A stretch of 64,000 nt of DNA from JADGRB01 sp036267635 (GTDB lineage Bacteria > Myxococcota_A > Polyangia > Fen-1088). The stretch spans positions 1 through 64,000 of the forward strand of contig DATAVR010000036.1 of NCBI GenBank assembly GCA_036267635.1, written 5' to 3'. How positions within the stretch are numbered: position 1 is the first letter of the stretch; every line of letters starts with the position of its first letter. Below the pieces are notes generated by a model. The model did no database searches and was not told the origin of the DNA. It was given only the letters and a program-made list of their open reading frames with translations. The translations under genes were made by a program, and so were the position numbers. Positions 53,673 to 61,332 of this stretch are shown here, one piece after another.

Positions 53673-54857
53673 ATGGACCAAGATCGTGCGACCCCAGAAG
53701 GCCCGGTCATCGTGCCGCCGCCCTCCGAGAAGGCGCTGCGGTACCACCGGAGCGGCAATGTCATCTGGGCGGTCGAGCAGCTGCTGGGGCTGGCGCTCTC
53801 GGCGGGATTGCTGTTCGCCGGGCTCTCGGCGCGCCTGCGAACGCTGGCCGCCGCCGCGGCGCACGGGCGGTTCTACCCGACGCTGGTCCTCTACTTCGCG
53901 CTCCTGTCGGCGTTGCTGTTCGTGATTCAACTGCCGCTGTCGTACTACGTCGGCTACGCGCGCGAGCGGGCGTACGGTCTTTCGTCGCAGCGGCTCGGCA
54001 AGTGGGCGGGCGACGAGGCCAAGGGCTTCGTGCTGGGCGTGGTTCTCGGCGCGGCGGTGCTGTGGGTGCCGTACCTCCTGCTGCGGGCGAGCCCGGAGCG
54101 CTGGTGGCTCTGGACGGGGATGCTGGCGCTGCCGTTCTTCGCGCTGGTGCTGCTGGTGACGCCGGTCTTCATCGCGCCGCTGTTCAACAAGTTCGGCCCG
54201 ATGAAGGACCGGGCGCTGGAGGGTGAGGTGCTGGCGGTCGCCGCGCAGGCGGGTGTCGACGGCGCGCGCGTCTTCGAGGTGGAGAAGAGCGTCGACACCA
54301 AGAAGGTGAACGCCTACGTGACGGGCGTCGGCAACACCAAGCGCATCGTCCTTTGGGACACGCTGCTGGCTCGCCTGACGCCGCGCCAGACGCGCTTCGT
54401 GGTGGGGCACGAGCTTGGCCACTACGTGCTGGGGCATGTCTGGCTCAACATCGTGATCTCGACGGCGCTGACGGTGTTGGGCCTCTACGGCGTTCATCGC
54501 ACGGCGGACGGTCTGATCGCGGCGTTCGGGTCGCGTTTCGGTTTCGACCGGATTTCGGATGTCGCCTCGATGCCGCTCTTGATGCTGCTCCTGTCGCTGT
54601 TCTCCATGGTGATGACCCCCGCGATGCTGGCGCTGTCACGCCATCACGAGCGCGCCGCCGACAGGTTCGGGTTGGAGCTGACGCGCGACAACTTCGCCGC
54701 GGCGACGGCCTTCGTGGCGCTGCAGGAGCAGAACCTGGCCGTCCCGCGCCCGGGGCGTCTCTACAAGTTGTTCCGCGCCAGCCACCCGCCGATCGGCGAG
54801 CGCGTCGACTTCATCAACGTCTACCGGCCGTGGGAGCGCCGGCAGCCCGGGTCCTAG
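53673..54857 (+). CDS. M48 family (Ste24-like) integral membrane zinc peptidase
   Basis: 394 residues. HELGH at 246-250, third zinc ligand E326 in HERAAD, about six membrane segments. This is the plan of CAAX-type Ste24p peptidases rather than the shorter HtpX. NKVNAYVTG-like text (KKVNAYVTGVGNTKRIVLWD) precedes the active helix. Likely a membrane protein quality-control protease. Start chosen at 53673 because the upstream Met region is not conserved. 79 bases precede the ammonium transporter gene. Confidence 0.92.
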   Translation: MDQDRATPEGPVIVPPPSEKALRYHRSGNVIWAVEQLLGLALSAGLLFAGLSARLRTLAAAAAHGRFYPTLVLYFALLSALLFVIQLPLSYYVGYARERAYGLSSQRLGKWAGDEAKGFVLGVVLGAAVLWVPYLLLRASPERWWLWTGMLALPFFALVLLVTPVFIAPLFNKFGPMKDRALEGEVLAVAAQAGVDGARVFEVEKSVDTKKVNAYVTGVGNTKRIVLWDTLLARLTPRQTRFVVGHELGHYVLGHVWLNIVISTALTVLGLYGVHRTADGLIAAFGSRFGFDRISDVASMPLLMLLLSLFSMVMTPAMLALSRHHERAADRFGLELTRDNFAAATAFVALQEQNLAVPRPGRLYKLFRASHPPIGERVDFINVYRPWERRQPGS

Positions 54858-54936
54858 AACGCCCTTTTCGGCCGCCGCGCGGGCCATATCGCGCCCACGG
54901 GCCGCTTCGACACGGGTAAAGTCGTCCCCCAGGGCA

Positions 54937-56292
54937 ATGACCAACGAGCAGATCAAGATCGCGGCCGACACCGGCTGGACGCTGTTGACCGGATTTCTGG
55001 TGTTCTTCATGAACGCGGGGTTCGGGCTCATAGAGGCCGGGCTCTGCCGGCGCAAGAACGCGACCATGATCCTCTCCAAGAACTTCGTCGTGTTCGCGAT
55101 AGCGACGCTGGGGTTCTACGTGCTGGGGTTCGGATTGATGTTCTCCGACGGGGGCTTCTTGGGAACCGCCGGCGGCTGGATGCTCGGTGGCCCCGACAAC
55201 AGCCCGGCCTCGGGCGATGCCTACCAGGGGATCTTTGGCGCGCTCGGGTGGGCGGGCGTGCCGTTGCCGGCCAAGTTCTTCTTCGAGGCGGTGTTCTGTG
55301 GGACCTCGGCGACCATCGTCTCGGGCTCCGTCAACGAGCGGATGAAGTACGCCTCGTTTCTGATCTTCTCGCTGGTGCTGACCGCGCTCGTCTACCCGAT
55401 CGCCGGGCACTGGATCTGGGGCGGCGGCTTCCTGGCGCGCGCCGGGATGCGCGACTTCTCCGGCTCGACGGTGGTCCACAGCGTCGGTGGCTGGGCGGCG
55501 CTGGCCGGCATCATCGTGCTCGGCCCGCGCCTCGGTCGCTACCCGAAGGGTGCGCCGGCGGTCCCCGTCCCCGGTCACCACATGGGCTACGTCTTTCTGG
55601 GGGGCATGATCCTCTGGCTCGGCTGGTTCGGATTCAACCCCGGCTCGACGCTGAGCCTCGATCCGGAGGCCATCTCGCGCATCGCCGTCACCACCGCGCT
55701 CGCGGGTTGCGCCAGCACACTGGTCGCCACGCTCCACGTCTGGTGGCGCCACGGCCGCCCCGATTTTCCCTCCACGGTGAACGGCTGCCTGGCGGGCCTG
55801 GTGTCGATCACCGCCCCCTGCGCCTACGTGAGCCCGACGTCGGCGCTGCTCATCGGCATCGTCGCCGGAGTGACGGTGAGTGAGGCGCCCCGTCTCTTCG
55901 ATCGCCTGCGTCTCGACGATCCGGTGGGCGCCACCTCGGTCCACCTGGTGCACGGGATCTTCGGGACGGTCTGCGTCGGCCTGTTCGGGATCAAGGGACA
56001 AAGTGGGCTGCCGCACGATGGCCTCTTCCGAGGGGGCGGCTTCGCGCAGCTCCTTCCGCAGTTGGAGGCGGTGGTGACGGTGGGGGCCTTCTCGTTCGTC
56101 ACTTCGCTGGGGGCCTGGCTGGCGATCGACAGATTGGTGGGCCTGCGCGTCGCGCCCGATCACGAGATCCTCGGTCTGGATCTGGCCGAGCTGGGGATGG
56201 AGGCCTACCCAGAGGGCGGAGAGCTGGCCCCGGTCGGGGAGGTCACGCGGTCGACGGTGATCGCTGCGGTCGAGCCCCCTGCCGCCGGATGA
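54937..56292 (+). CDS. amt: ammonium transporter
   Basis: 451 residues with eleven membrane segments. Conserved features: DFSGSTVVHSVGGWAAL (Asp and first pore His), STVNGCLAGLVSITAPCAYV, and VHLVHGIFGTVCVGLFG carrying the second pore His. Transports ammonium, or conducts ammonia, across the inner membrane. The C-terminal ~50 residues (GLDLAELGMEAYPE) contain the usual PII-contact tail. No glnK gene adjoins it, unlike in many bacteria; a GNAT remnant follows directly. Confidence 0.95.
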   Translation: MTNEQIKIAADTGWTLLTGFLVFFMNAGFGLIEAGLCRRKNATMILSKNFVVFAIATLGFYVLGFGLMFSDGGFLGTAGGWMLGGPDNSPASGDAYQGIFGALGWAGVPLPAKFFFEAVFCGTSATIVSGSVNERMKYASFLIFSLVLTALVYPIAGHWIWGGGFLARAGMRDFSGSTVVHSVGGWAALAGIIVLGPRLGRYPKGAPAVPVPGHHMGYVFLGGMILWLGWFGFNPGSTLSLDPEAISRIAVTTALAGCASTLVATLHVWWRHGRPDFPSTVNGCLAGLVSITAPCAYVSPTSALLIGIVAGVTVSEAPRLFDRLRLDDPVGATSVHLVHGIFGTVCVGLFGIKGQSGLPHDGLFRGGGFAQLLPQLEAVVTVGAFSFVTSLGAWLAIDRLVGLRVAPDHEILGLDLAELGMEAYPEGGELAPVGEVTRSTVIAAVEPPAAG

Positions 56293-56310
56293 TCGCCCGC
56301 GACGAACCCG

Positions 56311-56621
56311 CGGTGGCTGGCGCTTCGCCGCTATCCGCTGCCGGTGCTCGGACTGGCGCGGCTGGCCGTCGACAGATCGGCGTAGGGAGGGGACTCGGCG
56401 GACGACTCCTCCGTTTCGTTCTCGCGCTCGCCGTCAAGATGTCCGACGAGCTCGGGTGCACGGGCGTCGTCGTCGACGCCAAGCCGGATGCGGTCGACTT
56501 CTACGCCAAGTATGGCTTCAGGTCGTTCGAGGCGATCGAGGGGCAGTCGGAGTCACGGCCGCGGCCGACGGCGATGTGGCTGCCGATCCGCGCGATCGAC
56601 GCGGCTTCGCCTACGGCGTGA
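56311..56621 (+). pseudogene. broken GNAT acetyltransferase (toxin-type) remnant
   Basis: One frame reads RRYPLPVLGLARLAVDRSA then stops at TAG near 56383; the next frame continues with GRGLGGRLLRFVLALAVKM, GVVVDAKPDAVDFYAKYGF and ends near 56621. Joined, they match the acetyl-CoA-binding and C-terminal part of TacT-like GNAT toxins. A nonsense change (CAG to TAG) plus a one-base loss explains the break. The N-terminal ~60 residues are missing because the amt gene abuts it. No antitoxin gene is present. Dead gene. Confidence 0.65.
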
Positions 56622-57306
56622 TCTGGATGTCGACGAGACAAAGGTTGAACGGCAGATCCGTTTGCAGGCCGGGCACCAGGATCGACGCCTGCTCGATCGG
56701 CGTGCCCGCAGTCAGCGGGGTCTGCGGCGTGCCGCCGGTGTAGCAGTTGGTCACGAAGCTGGTCCACGGGGTGAGCTGGCCGCTCGTGAGTGGGATGCAC
56801 CAGCGGTCGGCGCCGCTGTGCGGGTCGGTGCCTTGTAGCTGCAGCCGCAGCGCCGTGTTGCCCGGATTGCTGACGGTGACGGTGATGCCGCCGGTGGCCG
56901 GGATCGGCCAGGTCCCCATGGCGCCGCCGTCCATCTGGTTGACGTTCCAGCCGAGCATCGCGAAGCCGGTGTAGTCGGCCCGGCCGGTGACCGTCCCCTG
57001 CATGCAGAACGTGTTGCCGGTGAACGGCGGCAGGCAGCCTGCGCTGCCGCTGCAGTCGGGCGTGATCGTCGCGGCGCCCGGATCGGTCGCCGTGAACCCG
57101 TAGCCGGCCCAGGGCCCGGCGGTGACGAAGCCGTCGTCGACCACCTGGCTGGCCACCTGCCCGGAGCCGTCGGAGGCGCCGTCCTTGCCGGTGCCGCCCC
57201 CGGTGCCGCCCGAGTCGGCCTTGGAGGCCGCGTTGCTGGTGCAGGCAGCCGCGCAGAGCGTTGCGATGGCCAGGGTCCGGATGAGGCGTGCGGGCAGTGG
57301 TTTCAT
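56611..57306 (-). CDS. lipoprotein with beta-sandwich (CBM-like) domain
   Basis: 231 residues from ATG 57306 (GGAG ten bases upstream). Lipobox LCAAAC, a Gly/Asp/Lys/Ser linker, then a ~180-residue beta-rich domain with WAGYGFTATDPGA, GITVTVSNPGNTALRLQLQG and a C-terminal LVDIQITP. The strand pattern is like carbohydrate-binding modules. The same style of protein is encoded at 34101. It converges on the GNAT remnant with an 11-base overlap. Ligand unknown. Confidence 0.75.
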   Translation of the reverse strand: MKPLPARLIRTLAIATLCAAACTSNAASKADSGGTGGGTGKDGASDGSGQVASQVVDDGFVTAGPWAGYGFTATDPGAATITPDCSGSAGCLPPFTGNTFCMQGTVTGRADYTGFAMLGWNVNQMDGGAMGTWPIPATGGITVTVSNPGNTALRLQLQGTDPHSGADRWCIPLTSGQLTPWTSFVTNCYTGGTPQTPLTAGTPIEQASILVPGLQTDLPFNLCLVDIQITP

Positions 57307-57391
57307 GGTGGGCTCCCGAGGGCCCCGATGGGGCCACACTCGGCCTCCGCTGTCCATACTCAGCGCGTCGGGCGCGCGGACGGCGGGCGCA

Positions 57392-57889
57392 TCACGCCGG
57401 CGGACGGATGGGCGTGTTCTGGCCGGCGGCGAGCCACCAGTCGCCGTCTTTGCGGACGAGGACATAGAGCGCCATCTCCGAGAACGCGGCGGCGTTGGGC
57501 ACGCCCTCGGCCGTCGTCGTCGCGGCCGTCGTGGGTGCGGCCGCTGTGGGTTCGGCCGCCGCGCCGCCGGCGATCCGGCGCACCTGGGCGATCGCCACGC
57601 CGGGGGCCGGAACGGCGACGCGCACGATCTCGAATCGCGAAGCGGCGGCGACGCCGCGCGCCTGGAAGCGCGCGTGGATGGCGTGCAGCGGCCCGTAGCC
57701 GGCCACCGTTTCGCCGAACGGGGAGCCCCAAAAGACGTCGTCGGCGAAGCGGCGGTCATAGAGATCCGCGTCGTGCCGGTCGAGCCCGGCCTGCAGCTCC
57801 TCGACGAGGCGCTCCACTGCCGCGTGCCCTTCGCGGGCGGCCTCGCTGTCGGCGTCGAGCTTGGGTCGGTCGGGTCGGGTGTCCGTCAT
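57392..57889 (-). CDS. SnoaL/NTF2-like protein
   Basis: 165 residues. The SnoaL-like cone fold is suggested by HAAVERLVEELQAGLDRHDAD, ADDVFWGSPFGETVAGYGPLH, RVAVPAPGVAIAQVRRIAGG, and EMALYVLVRKDGDWWLAAGQ. Such proteins bind small hydrophobic ligands; some are isomerases or deaminases of unknown type. An Ala/Thr-rich insertion sits near 115-132. No active-site residue can be assigned. Monocistronic; 37 bases follow the Gly-repeat lipoprotein gene on the same strand. Confidence 0.75.
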   Translation of the reverse strand: MTDTRPDRPKLDADSEAAREGHAAVERLVEELQAGLDRHDADLYDRRFADDVFWGSPFGETVAGYGPLHAIHARFQARGVAAASRFEIVRVAVPAPGVAIAQVRRIAGGAAAEPTAAAPTTAATTTAEGVPNAAAFSEMALYVLVRKDGDWWLAAGQNTPIRPPA

Positions 57890-57926
57890 GACGGCCTCCT
57901 CGATCCCAAGATAGTGACGCGCCTGC

Positions 57927-58496
57927 CTAGGGGCAGGTCGCGGCCGAGGGCGGTGGATCCGGGCAGCAAGCCAGGATCGTCTTGTTCGAGGTCATGGTGA
58001 CGGTGGTGGACATGCTCATGTCGTGGGCGGAGGTCTTGTCCCCGTCGGTGCCGGTCCAGTAGCCCCAGACGAAGATGTAGTTGGGCACGGCGTTCAGGTT
58101 GACGACGGTGTTCGGTGGGAAGGACATGACCGGGGGAACGCCGGCGGCGTAGAGGGCGCCGTTTTCGGTGACGTCGCACCAGTCGAGGTAGTTCTGCACC
58201 GTGAGCGTGTAGAGAAGGGGGCCGTCGGCCGAGCCGTCGACCGAGCCGCTCGGCCCGCCCGCCGAGCCGGCGGTGCCGATCGCACCGCCGGCACCGCCGG
58301 TGCCCGTCACGCCGCCGGTGCCGGTCGCGCCGCCGGTGCCGGTCACGCCGCCGGTGCCGGTCGCGCCGCCGCTGCCGGTCGTTCCGCCTGTCCCGACGGA
58401 GCCGCCGGTGTCGGAGGCCGGGGTGCTGTTGCTCGAGCCGCAGCCGGCGCCCATGGATAGTGACAAGATCGCGAAGGCAAAGAGGGTGGTTTTCAT
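57927..58496 (-). CDS. lipoprotein with Thr-Gly repeat linker
   Basis: 189 residues. Lipobox SMGAGC (AILSLSMGAGC). Residues about 32-80 are a tandem TGTGG[A/V] linker encoded by 18-bp repeats. The C-terminal ~100 residues (LYTLTVQNYLDWCDVTENGA, PNYIFVWGYWTGTDGDKTS) are beta-rich with four Cys. Function unknown; probably extends a surface domain away from the membrane. The gene is flanked by the NTF2-like and tautomerase genes on the same strand. Confidence 0.8.
   Translation of the reverse strand: MKTTLFAFAILSLSMGAGCGSSNSTPASDTGGSVGTGGTTGSGGATGTGGVTGTGGATGTGGVTGTGGAGGAIGTAGSAGGPSGSVDGSADGPLLYTLTVQNYLDWCDVTENGALYAAGVPPVMSFPPNTVVNLNAVPNYIFVWGYWTGTDGDKTSAHDMSMSTTVTMTSNKTILACCPDPPPSAATCP
58293..58382. 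repeat. five tandem 18-bp repeats (VNTR candidate)
   Basis: Units at 58293, 58311, 58329, 58347 and 58365, each 18 bases and nearly identical, encode the TGTGG[A/V] linker of the lipoprotein. The middle three differ from each other only at one position (C/T on the reading strand). In-frame unit gain or loss would change linker length without breaking the protein. Confidence 0.8.
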
Positions 58497-58566
58497 GGCT
58501 TCGTGCGGTACGGTGCCGCCAGCCGCTGCGCCGGTTGAAAACCGCCCATAGGCGCGCGCCGCGTCG

Positions 58567-58962
58567 CTACACGTCGACCTCGAACCCCAACTCTACGTCG
58601 ATCGCGGCTTGTCCGCCCCGGATCCCCCAATTTTCGCGCGGGAGGTCGCGCAGCAAGATCTTGACGTGGTCCTTGGGGATACCGAGCACGCTGAGATTCT
58701 CGACGATGGTGCGGTAGAGCGCGCGCTTGGCGTCGAGCGAGCGGCCGGAGATCGCGTCGATGGTGACGTGCGTGTAGAGCTCGGGTTGCGCGAGATGGGG
58801 CGGGCAGGCGAAGCGGTGCGGCTCGTGGACCAGCAGGCGCACGTTGCGATCGCCCGGCAGGATCCGGAAAGCCGACAGGAGCGCGCCGTGGACGGCCTCC
58901 ATCAGCGCGGTCTCCTGCTCGCGCGCGTAGCCTTTTCGGATCTCGATGACGACGCTGGGCAT
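58567..58962 (-). CDS. tautomerase-superfamily protein
   Basis: 131 residues starting MPSVVIEIRKG: after removal of Met the N-terminal Pro is the catalytic base of the 4-oxalocrotonate tautomerase superfamily. The length fits the fused double-unit members (cis-CaaD/MSAD-like). A basic residue pair (HEPHR, RRAL-type) may bind carboxylates. It would isomerise keto-enol substrates such as those from aromatic degradation; the substrate is not known. Divergent from ohr; 88 bases between. Confidence 0.8.
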   Translation of the reverse strand: MPSVVIEIRKGYAREQETALMEAVHGALLSAFRILPGDRNVRLLVHEPHRFACPPHLAQPELYTHVTIDAISGRSLDAKRALYRTIVENLSVLGIPKDHVKILLRDLPRENWGIRGGQAAIDVELGFEVDV

Positions 58963-59050
58963 GGCGGTTCTATAGCATCAGCATCGCCGGCTATGCCCGG
59001 GCGGCGGGCGCGACTTGCGCGGGCCCCGATCGCGAATTAGAGACCAGGGC

Positions 59051-59491
59051 ATGAGCGACGGTCCGCGCGTATTGCAGAAGCGCCTCTACACCGCCACCGC
59101 CTCCGCGACCAACGGACGCGACGGGCGGATCAAGAGCGACGACGGAATTCTCGACCTGGCGGTCACGCCCCCGAAGGAGATGGGAGGCAGCGGCGCGCCG
59201 GGGACGAACCCCGAGCAGCTCTTCGCAGCCGGCTATGCCGCCTGCTTCGGCAGCGCATTCGCGCATGTCGCGCGCCAGCAGAGGATCACGACCGGCCCGG
59301 TGACGATCACCGCCCACGTGACGCTCGGCCCGACGGCGGGAGCGGCGTACGGCATCGCCGTCGAGCTGGTCGCCGAGGCGCCCGAGCTGGCGCGCGAGCA
59401 GGGCGAGGCGCTGCTGCGCGCGGCGCACGAGGTCTGCCCCTACTCGAACGCCACCCGCGGCAACATCGTCGTCGATCTGCGGCTGGCGTAG
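59051..59491 (+). CDS. ohr: organic hydroperoxide resistance protein Ohr
   Basis: 146 residues. OsmC/Ohr fold with the redox pair C65 (GYAACFGSAF) and C129 (EVCPYSNATRGN), and the Ohr-type LYTATASATNGRDG start. It reduces fatty-acid and peroxynitrite-derived hydroperoxides using dihydrolipoyl thiols. Start chosen at 59051, the usual family start; an upstream in-frame Met at 59015 adds a non-conserved basic stretch. No ohrR repressor is adjacent. Confidence 0.93.
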   Translation: MSDGPRVLQKRLYTATASATNGRDGRIKSDDGILDLAVTPPKEMGGSGAPGTNPEQLFAAGYAACFGSAFAHVARQQRITTGPVTITAHVTLGPTAGAAYGIAVELVAEAPELAREQGEALLRAAHEVCPYSNATRGNIVVDLRLA

Positions 59492-59494
59492 GTC

Positions 59495-59776
59495 TCACAG
59501 CTGGGGCGCTTCGGCGCAGAGACCGAGCTGGTTCGACGTCCGGACGCACCGCTGGGAGCGGGAGCAATCCGAGTCGGTCGCGCATCGTCCCGGTCGCAGC
59601 TGGCACTGTCCCGGAAAAGTCTTCTTCGGGGCGCGATAGACGGAGGTGCCGGTGCAGAGCATCCCCTCCGGGCAGCTGTCGATGCAGCGCTCGCCGGGAT
59701 TGTGCGGGTCGAGCCTGTCGGATCCGGTTGTTGCGCAGCCGAGGAGCAGACAGAGCGCCAAGAGTGAACGCGCCAT
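59495..59776 (-). CDS. small Cys-rich lipoprotein
   Basis: 93 residues. Lipobox LLLGC, then a ~75-residue mature part with eight Cys (GERCIDSCPEGMLCTG, GRCATDSDCSRSQRCV), the same module style as the larger Cys-rich proteins at 6605 and 37147. Its stop is three bases from the convergent ohr stop. It lies just downstream of the MYXO-CTERM GH43 gene on the same strand and may share its transcript. Unknown function. Confidence 0.75.
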   Translation of the reverse strand: MARSLLALCLLLGCATTGSDRLDPHNPGERCIDSCPEGMLCTGTSVYRAPKKTFPGQCQLRPGRCATDSDCSRSQRCVRTSNQLGLCAEAPQL

Positions 59777-59805
59777 CGCGCTCGAGCGTATCACCCGCGT
59801 GGCGT

Positions 59806-61332
59806 TCAGACCCTGGCGCGGTTGCGCCGGCGCGTGGCCATCGCCAACCCCGCGAGGAGGACGAGCACAGCGATGCCATGCGTTCCATCGGTGCTCGCGA
59901 CACCGCAGGCGCAGCCGGCCGCGCCCTGGCCGGCGCCCGGGCTGCCGCCGCCGCCTGCCGCCGAGGCGCCGCCCTGACCGCCGCTGTTCACCGACCCGTC
60001 GCCAGATTGGCCGCCGCCGGACTGACCGCCGCTGCTGCCGGGTGAGCCGCCCGCTGCGCCCGAATTGCCGGCGGCGCCTCCGTTGTCGCCCGCGATGCCG
60101 CCGGTGCCGTGACTGCCGGCAGCGCCCGCCGAGCCGGTGCCCGCTTGGCCACCCGCGCCGACAGCACCGCCGCTTCCGTGTCCCGCCGCGCCGCCCGTTG
60201 CTGACGTTCCACCCGCGCCGCCTCGGCCGGTGCTGCTTCCGCCCGAGCCAGTCTCGCCGGCGGTCCCACCGGCGGTCCCGCCCTGGCCGCCGGTCCCGCC
60301 CTGGCCGCCGGATCCACCTTGGCCACCTTGGCCCGTGTCGCCGCACGGTTTGAGCGGCGCGGTCGACATGGCGCCGGCGACCGGCCAGTTGTCGCTCGAC
60401 CAGGTCAGATCGTTCTCGCCGAGGATCGAGGTCGCCGTCGGGTAGTAGTGGTAGGTGAAGCGCTCGACGCCGCAAGCGCTGTAGATGCCCATGTGGCCGG
60501 GGCCGTGGACGTTGCCGCTGCCGGCGTAGAAGATCTTGTTGCCGCTGTAGGGGCCGGTGATGCTCCCCTGCGAGCGCGCCACCCAGATCGTGTACGTGCT
60601 CGACGTTCCGTCGCAGCAGCTCCCTTCGTTCCAGAAGAGGTAGTAGGTGCCGTTTCGGTAGTGTACGTACGAGCCTTCGCGCCGCCCGGTCTCGAGCGCG
60701 TGGCCGAGCACCGTCGGTGGCTGATAGACGGTGTCGGACGCCAGCGGCAAGCCCGTGGTGTCGAGCCGGGTGAGCCAGAGCTGAGTCAGCGTCTGATCTT
60801 TTCCGTAGCCGCTCCCCCACGACGACCAGAGATTCCCAGACGGATCGATGATCGGTCCCGGATCGATGGTGGAGAACTGGTAGCTGCTGTCGTTCATCGG
60901 GTTGTTCACCACCATCCCGGCGTCCGTCAGCTTGTAGCCTGCCGCGGTCGAATCGAGCGTGGGCGTCGTGTAGAGGCCGATGACACAGGGCGCGTTGGCT
61001 GCCGGCACGCCACAGAACGAATAGTAGATGTAGTACCTGCTCTGGTAATAGACGATGTCGGGCGCCCAGATGCCTTGATTGCCGCCTGGCGTGTAGGTGG
61101 CCGACCACGACGGGACCGTCAACCTCAGCCCGGTGGTCGACCAGGCGAGGCCGTCCGTCGAGGAGGCGCAGCTGCCTCCCGTCGAACAGAAGAAGAACTT
61201 GCCGTTCGACTCGACGATGCGCGACGGATCGTGCGTGCCGTTGACGCCGGTCGTTTGCGCCCGCGCCGGCGCGCCGAAAGCGACGGCCATCAGCGCGGCC
61301 GCGAGAACGGACGGGACGAGCGCGCGCGTCAC
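59806..61332 (-). CDS. secreted GH43 glycosidase with Gly-rich linker and MYXO-CTERM-like anchor
   Basis: 508 residues, GTG start overlapping the preceding stop (GTGA). Signal peptide ending APARAQ. Residues about 28-345 are a five-bladed GH43-type domain: GTHDPSRIVESNGKFFFC (base Asp), NQGIWAPDIVYYQSRYYIYY (second Asp), LETGRREGSYVHYRNGTYYL (acid Glu). About 120 residues of Gly/Ala/Ser linker follow, then GCACGVASTDG, a hydrophobic segment and RRRNRARV: the MYXO-CTERM plan for outer-surface anchoring. Most like endo-arabinanases (arabinan endo-1,5-alpha-L-arabinosidase). Confidence 0.9.
   Translation of the reverse strand: MTRALVPSVLAAALMAVAFGAPARAQTTGVNGTHDPSRIVESNGKFFFCSTGGSCASSTDGLAWSTTGLRLTVPSWSATYTPGGNQGIWAPDIVYYQSRYYIYYSFCGVPAANAPCVIGLYTTPTLDSTAAGYKLTDAGMVVNNPMNDSSYQFSTIDPGPIIDPSGNLWSSWGSGYGKDQTLTQLWLTRLDTTGLPLASDTVYQPPTVLGHALETGRREGSYVHYRNGTYYLFWNEGSCCDGTSSTYTIWVARSQGSITGPYSGNKIFYAGSGNVHGPGHMGIYSACGVERFTYHYYPTATSILGENDLTWSSDNWPVAGAMSTAPLKPCGDTGQGGQGGSGGQGGTGGQGGTAGGTAGETGSGGSSTGRGGAGGTSATGGAAGHGSGGAVGAGGQAGTGSAGAAGSHGTGGIAGDNGGAAGNSGAAGGSPGSSGGQSGGGQSGDGSVNSGGQGGASAAGGGGSPGAGQGAAGCACGVASTDGTHGIAVLVLLAGLAMATRRRNRARV

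Noticed and set aside
58293..58382. CRISPR-like tandem repeat
   Set aside because: The 18-bp repeats are contiguous, have no spacers and lie in frame within a lipoprotein linker.
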